The translations under genes were made by a program, and so were the position numbers. A stretch of 64,000 bases of DNA from Paeniglutamicibacter psychrophenolicus (GTDB lineage Bacteria > Actinomycetota > Actinomycetes > Actinomycetales > Micrococcaceae): assembly GCF_017876575.1 (NCBI RefSeq), contig NZ_JAGIOE010000001.1, positions 682,001 to 746,000 on the forward strand, read 5' to 3'. The notes under the pieces were generated by a model that was given only the letters and a program-made list of their open reading frames with translations, made no database searches and was not told the origin of the DNA. Below are positions 60,651 through 64,000 of this stretch, one piece after another. Positions within the stretch are counted from its first letter, which is position 1. Every line of letters starts with the position of its first letter.

Positions 60651-61007
60651 ATGAGCGCCACCCAGACTGAACGCAGTCACATCACCACCCATGTACTCGA
60701 CACCGGGACCGGGAGGCCTTCCTCCGGTGTCAAGGCCACGCTGGAAGCCAAGGCGGCATCCGGCTGGCAAGAAATCGGAACCGGGGTGACCGACCGCGAC
60801 GGGCGGATCGCGAACCTCGGCCCGACACAGGTAGAAGCAGGGCACTACCGCATCACCTTCGATACGGGTGCCTACTTTGGAAAGACGGGCACGGAAACCT
60901 TCTTTCCCGAGGTGGTGATCGGCTTCAGTATCACGGACACGGCCGATCACTACCACGTACCTCTTCTTCTCAGCCCGTTTGCATTTTCCACGTACCGAGG
61001 GAGCTAA
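60651..61007 (+). CDS. uraH: 5-hydroxyisourate hydrolase (transthyretin-related)
   Basis: A 118-residue transthyretin-like enzyme hydrolysing 5-hydroxyisourate to OHCU. The family residues are present: HITTHVLDTGTGRPSSGV at the N-terminus (His), GVTDRDGRI (Arg), FFPEVVIGF, HYHVPLLLSPFAFSTYRGS with the C-terminal Tyr-Arg-Gly-Ser hallmark. AAAGGAG lies nine bases before the ATG. Cytosolic. Confidence 0.96.
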   Translation: MSATQTERSHITTHVLDTGTGRPSSGVKATLEAKAASGWQEIGTGVTDRDGRIANLGPTQVEAGHYRITFDTGAYFGKTGTETFFPEVVIGFSITDTADHYHVPLLLSPFAFSTYRGS

Positions 61008-61012
61008 GCACC

Positions 61013-61951
61013 ATGACTACATTTGCATCCGAATCAGCGACCGGAGCCGAGACCGGCAACAAGATCGTCTTGGGCTCGAACCAATACGGCAAGGCCGAGG
61101 TCCGCCTGGTCAAGATCACCCGCGACACCAAACGCCATGAGATCGAGGACCTGAACGTCACCTCGCAGCTGCATGGAGACTTCCTTGCGGCCCACATCGA
61201 CGGGGACAACGGCCACGTCGTGGCCACCGACACCCAGAAGAACACCGTCTACGCCTTCGCCCGCGACGGCGTGGGCTCGCCCGAGGAATTCCTGGCCCGC
61301 CTGGGCAAGCACTTCACCAGCGAATTCGACTGGGTCACCGGCGGCCGCTGGGCGGCCGAGCAGTACTTCTGGGACCGCATCCAGGACCACGACCACGCCT
61401 TCTCGCGCAACAAGTCCGAGATCCGCACCGCGGTGCTGGAAATCCGCGACGGCGAGACCTCGGTGCTGGCCGGCATCCGGGACCTCACGGTGCTGAAGTC
61501 CACGGCCAGCGAGTTCCGCGGCTTCCCGCGCGACAAGTACACGACGCTTCAGGAAACCGATGACCGGATCCTGGCCACCGACGTGACCGCGCGCTGGCGA
61601 TACAACAGCAAGACCGCCGCCTCCGGCGGCATCGACTTCAACGCGGTCTACGCCTCGGTGCGCGAGCTGCTGCTTGCGGGGTTTGCCGCCACGCACTCCT
61701 ACGCGCTGCAGCAGACGATGTTCGAGATGGGCAAGGCCGTCCTCGAGGCGCATCCGGAAATCGAGGAAATCAGGTTCTCGCTGCCCAACAAGCACCACTT
61801 CCTGGTTGACCTCTCGCCGTTCGGCCAGGACAACCCCAACGAGGTCTTCTTCGCGGCGGATCGCCCGTACGGCCTGATCGAGGCGACGATCACCCGCGAG
61901 GGCGTTCCCGCCAACCACACCATCTGGGAAAACACGCCCGGATTCTGCTAG
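61013..61951 (+). CDS. Uricase (urate oxidase)
   Basis: A 312-residue cofactor-free urate oxidase (tunnelling fold) that oxidises urate to 5-hydroxyisourate with O2. Motifs: LGSNQYGKAEVRLVKITRD, the active-site Thr in VVATDTQKNTVYAFA, FSRNKSEIRTAVLEI, LTVLKSTASEFRGFPRDKYT (with Phe and Arg contacting urate) and SLPNKHHFLVDLSPFGQDN. The C-terminus lacks a peroxisomal signal, as expected in bacteria. It begins 5 bases after the HIU hydrolase stop. Confidence 0.97.
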   Translation: MTTFASESATGAETGNKIVLGSNQYGKAEVRLVKITRDTKRHEIEDLNVTSQLHGDFLAAHIDGDNGHVVATDTQKNTVYAFARDGVGSPEEFLARLGKHFTSEFDWVTGGRWAAEQYFWDRIQDHDHAFSRNKSEIRTAVLEIRDGETSVLAGIRDLTVLKSTASEFRGFPRDKYTTLQETDDRILATDVTARWRYNSKTAASGGIDFNAVYASVRELLLAGFAATHSYALQQTMFEMGKAVLEAHPEIEEIRFSLPNKHHFLVDLSPFGQDNPNEVFFAADRPYGLIEATITREGVPANHTIWENTPGFC

Positions 61952-62026
61952 TCGATGAGGTTTCGGGGGTCCCGGCGCTGCCACGCGGGCACCCCCGATT
62001 CATCGCAACCATCAAGGAGTTCAGAG

Positions 62027-63634
62027 ATGAAGGCTGCGCAAGTCAAAAGTACTACACTCCGTCCCGAGGACGAGCGGTTGCCCCTGGGCAAAACCATCGC
62101 CTACGGACTCCAACACGTACTGACCATGTACGGCGGAATCATCGCCCCGCCGTTGATCATCGGAGGTGCCGCCGGGCTCACCCCCGAGCAGATCGGCGTG
62201 CTTGTCGCCAGCTGCCTCTTTGTCGGCGGGCTGGCCACGATCCTGCAAACCGTCGGCATCCCGTTCTTCGGGGCCCAGCTTCCGCTGGTCCAGGGGACCT
62301 CCTTCGCCTCGGTCTCCACCATGGTGGCCATCGTCAACGGCGACGGCGGCCTGCAATCGGTATTCGGCGCCGTGCTTGCCGCCTCCCTGATCGGTTTCCT
62401 GGTCGCGCCCTTCTTCGCCAAGATCGTGCGGTTCTTCCCGCCGGTAGTCACCGGCGTGGTGATCACCATGATCGGGCTTTCGCTGACTCCCGTGGCGGCA
62501 AACTGGGCCATGGGAGGCAACGCCAAGGCCGATGACTACGGCTCGCTGGCCAACATCGGGCTTGCCGGAATGACGATGCTCATCGTCCTGCTGCTCTCCA
62601 AGGTCGGCAAGGCCGCGATCTCGCGCCTGTCGATCCTGCTGGCCATGGTCATCGGCACCGTCATCGCCGTGTGCCTGGGCATGGCCGACTTCTCCGCGGT
62701 GCCCCACGGGTCGATCTTCGCCTTCCCGCAGCCCTTCGCCTTCGGCTGGCCGGTCTTCGAGGTCGGCGCGATCGTCTCGATGACCATCGTTGTCATCGTG
62801 ATCCTCACCGAAACCACCGCCGACATCCTCGCGGTGGGCGAGATCGCCAAGACGCGCGTCGACTCCAAGCGCATCGCCGACGGGTTGCGCGCCGACATGG
62901 CCTCAAGCATCCTGGCGCCGGTCTTCAACACGTTCACCCAGAGCGCGTTCGCGCAAAACGTCGGACTGGTTGCCATCACCGGGGTCAAGTCCCGCTTCGT
63001 GGTCACCGCCGGCGGCGGCATCCTGGTGGTGCTGGGCCTGCTGCCGGTCCTCGGCCGCGTGGTCGCAGCGATCCCCACCCCGGTGCTGGGCGGGGCGGGC
63101 ATCGTGCTCTTCGGCACCGTTGCAGCCTCGGGCATCCGGACCCTGGCCAGCGTGAAGTACGAGAACAACCTGAACATGATCATCGTGGCCACCTCCATCG
63201 CCTTCGGCGCGCTGCCGATCGTGAAGACCGATTTCTACGACCAGTTCCCGACCTGGTTCGCCACCATCTTCCACTCGGGCATCAGCTCGGCGGCGGTCAT
63301 GGCCGTGGCGCTGAACCTGTTGTTCAACGAGCTGACGTTCGGCAACCCGAAGAAGGGCGCCTCGGCCTTTGTCGCGGCACCGCCGCGCATGCTCATTGCC
63401 GAGCAGATCCCGCGCATCGTCAAGGCCGAGGAGGTCCGCGGGCTGCTCGAGGGGGACCGCTTCAAGTCCGGGAGGCTCATTGATGCCGCCGGCGAGGAAA
63501 TCCCCGTTGTGGACGACAACGAATTCAAGGGCATCGTCGAGGACTACCGCAGGAAATGCGAGGAGGCAGGGGTGCCGTGTCCGGACGAGTCCGAGTTCGT
63601 TCGGTCGGGACCGGCTTCGCCGCCGCACCACTGA
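62027..63634 (+). CDS. NCS2 family purine (urate/xanthine) permease
   Basis: A 535-residue nucleobase:cation symporter-2 protein with about 12-14 helices. Motifs: QHVLTMYGGIIAPPLIIGGA, LPLVQGTSFASVSTM, FPPVVTGVVITMIGLSLTP, ILTETTADILAVGEI, and the NCS2 signature QNVGLVAITGVKSRFVV. The C-terminal cytosolic tail of about 75 residues is longer than usual and charged. Together with uricase, HIU hydrolase and UraD it should import urate or xanthine. The start at 62027 follows AAGGAG. Confidence 0.93.
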   Translation: MKAAQVKSTTLRPEDERLPLGKTIAYGLQHVLTMYGGIIAPPLIIGGAAGLTPEQIGVLVASCLFVGGLATILQTVGIPFFGAQLPLVQGTSFASVSTMVAIVNGDGGLQSVFGAVLAASLIGFLVAPFFAKIVRFFPPVVTGVVITMIGLSLTPVAANWAMGGNAKADDYGSLANIGLAGMTMLIVLLLSKVGKAAISRLSILLAMVIGTVIAVCLGMADFSAVPHGSIFAFPQPFAFGWPVFEVGAIVSMTIVVIVILTETTADILAVGEIAKTRVDSKRIADGLRADMASSILAPVFNTFTQSAFAQNVGLVAITGVKSRFVVTAGGGILVVLGLLPVLGRVVAAIPTPVLGGAGIVLFGTVAASGIRTLASVKYENNLNMIIVATSIAFGALPIVKTDFYDQFPTWFATIFHSGISSAAVMAVALNLLFNELTFGNPKKGASAFVAAPPRMLIAEQIPRIVKAEEVRGLLEGDRFKSGRLIDAAGEEIPVVDDNEFKGIVEDYRRKCEEAGVPCPDESEFVRSGPASPPHH

Positions 63635-63658
63635 GGCAAGGGAACGGCCATCGCGTTA

Positions 63659-63729
63659 AGCACCAAGGCGGTCCGGCCGGAAGCAGGGAACCAGGTTCCC
63701 CGCTTCCGGCCGGACCGCCTTGCGGTGCT
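63659..63729. terminator. Terminator between purine permease and IclR regulator
   Basis: A 20-bp perfect stem (63665-63684 with 63702-63721) is extended outwards by AGCACC/GGTGCT after a two-base bulge. It contains an inner GGGAA-TTCCC stem in the loop. It separates convergent genes. Confidence 0.85.
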
Positions 63730-63739
63730 TGTGCCGGCC

Positions 63740-64000
63740 TTAGCCCGTGGTGACGGCCAGGGCCGCGGACAGCTGGGCCGTGGCGGCGCGCAGGTGAGGT
63801 ATCGCCCGGGAAGCGAATTCGTCGGTGACGCGGGTGACAGGCCCGGAGATGGAGATGGCCATCGGGGTGGGTGCCCCGGGCACCGACATGGCCAGGCAGC
63901 GGACGCCCAGTTCCTGCTCTTCCTCGTCGATGGCGTACCCGCGGGCACGGACCTCGTTGAGTTCGTCGAAAAGCTGGTGCATGGTGCTGATGGTCTTGGG
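63740..64000 (-). CDS. IclR family transcriptional regulator (C-terminal part only)
   Basis: Only the last 86 residues are visible; the gene enters from the right edge. They correspond to the IclR effector-binding domain: LFDELNEVRARGYAIDEEEQ, ELGVRCLAMSVPG, PTPMAISISGPVTRVTDEF and a C-terminal helix ending ALAVTTG. IclR proteins often control purine catabolism, and its place beside the urate genes suggests that role. The DNA-binding domain is outside the window. Confidence 0.85.
   Translation of the reverse strand, partial: PKTISTMHQLFDELNEVRARGYAIDEEEQELGVRCLAMSVPGAPTPMAISISGPVTRVTDEFASRAIPHLRAATAQLSAALAVTTG

Overview
The window is 64 kb of GC-rich, densely coding chromosome from a high-GC Gram-positive bacterium. 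It most likely comes from the Micrococcaceae (the Arthrobacter / Paeniglutamicibacter / Glutamicibacter group). The pointers are the rpsF-ssb-rpsR-rplI cluster close to dnaB, an HspR-type HAIR operator, a SAM-IV class riboswitch, DesK/NarL-type two-component systems, and many genes that start 6-7 bases after a TANNNT hexamer with no ribosome binding site (leaderless style). I see no tRNA, rRNA, CRISPR array, insertion sequence or prophage. Almost everything looks like core or metabolic chromosome, so I do not claim a wholly new system. The most notable features are regulatory.

Layout. 1-9 kb: a truncated Clp/Hsp100 ATPase under a HAIR operator, an FMN reductase, a TetR-SDR-flavin monooxygenase module around a perfect palindrome, a double-hotdog thioesterase, and a PhoD phosphatase divergent from an SRPBCC protein. 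9-25 kb: a GT87 membrane protein with an FAD oxidoreductase, then three sensor kinase/NarL regulator pairs. The third pair sits in one unit with an ABC exporter and a 56-residue membrane protein. Between the pairs lie two lipoproteins, a CPBP protease, an LLM flavin oxidoreductase and a CGNR zinc-finger protein. 25-29 kb: an M18 aminopeptidase, an acetyltransferase and an OafA-like acyltransferase with an SGNH domain.

29-35 kb is the information-processing core: rpsF, ssb, rpsR and rplI with a strong terminator; a SAM-IV riboswitch ahead of a flavin reductase; and dnaB preceded by a 0.5 kb gap holding three perfect and at least four near-perfect DnaA boxes. 35-39 kb holds an MFS transporter with a coupled helix-hairpin-helix mini-protein, a small acetyltransferase, an RraB-like protein and a pirin.

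39-52 kb is a complete L-rhamnose regulon read leftwards. It encodes an ABC importer, an extra FucI/AraA-like isomerase, mutarotase, rhamnose isomerase, the bifunctional aldolase/lactaldehyde dehydrogenase, and rhamnulokinase. A divergent LacI regulator and two matching 12-bp operators stand at its head. 52-60 kb: a TDT transporter, a ubiquitin-like MoaD/ThiS protein coupled to a BNR-repeat protein, a DctA symporter, and small enzymes and membrane proteins. Two of these genes end in the same 19-bp sequence. 60-64 kb: a urate catabolism unit (OHCU decarboxylase, HIU hydrolase, uricase, NCS2 purine permease) facing the 3-prime end of an IclR regulator.
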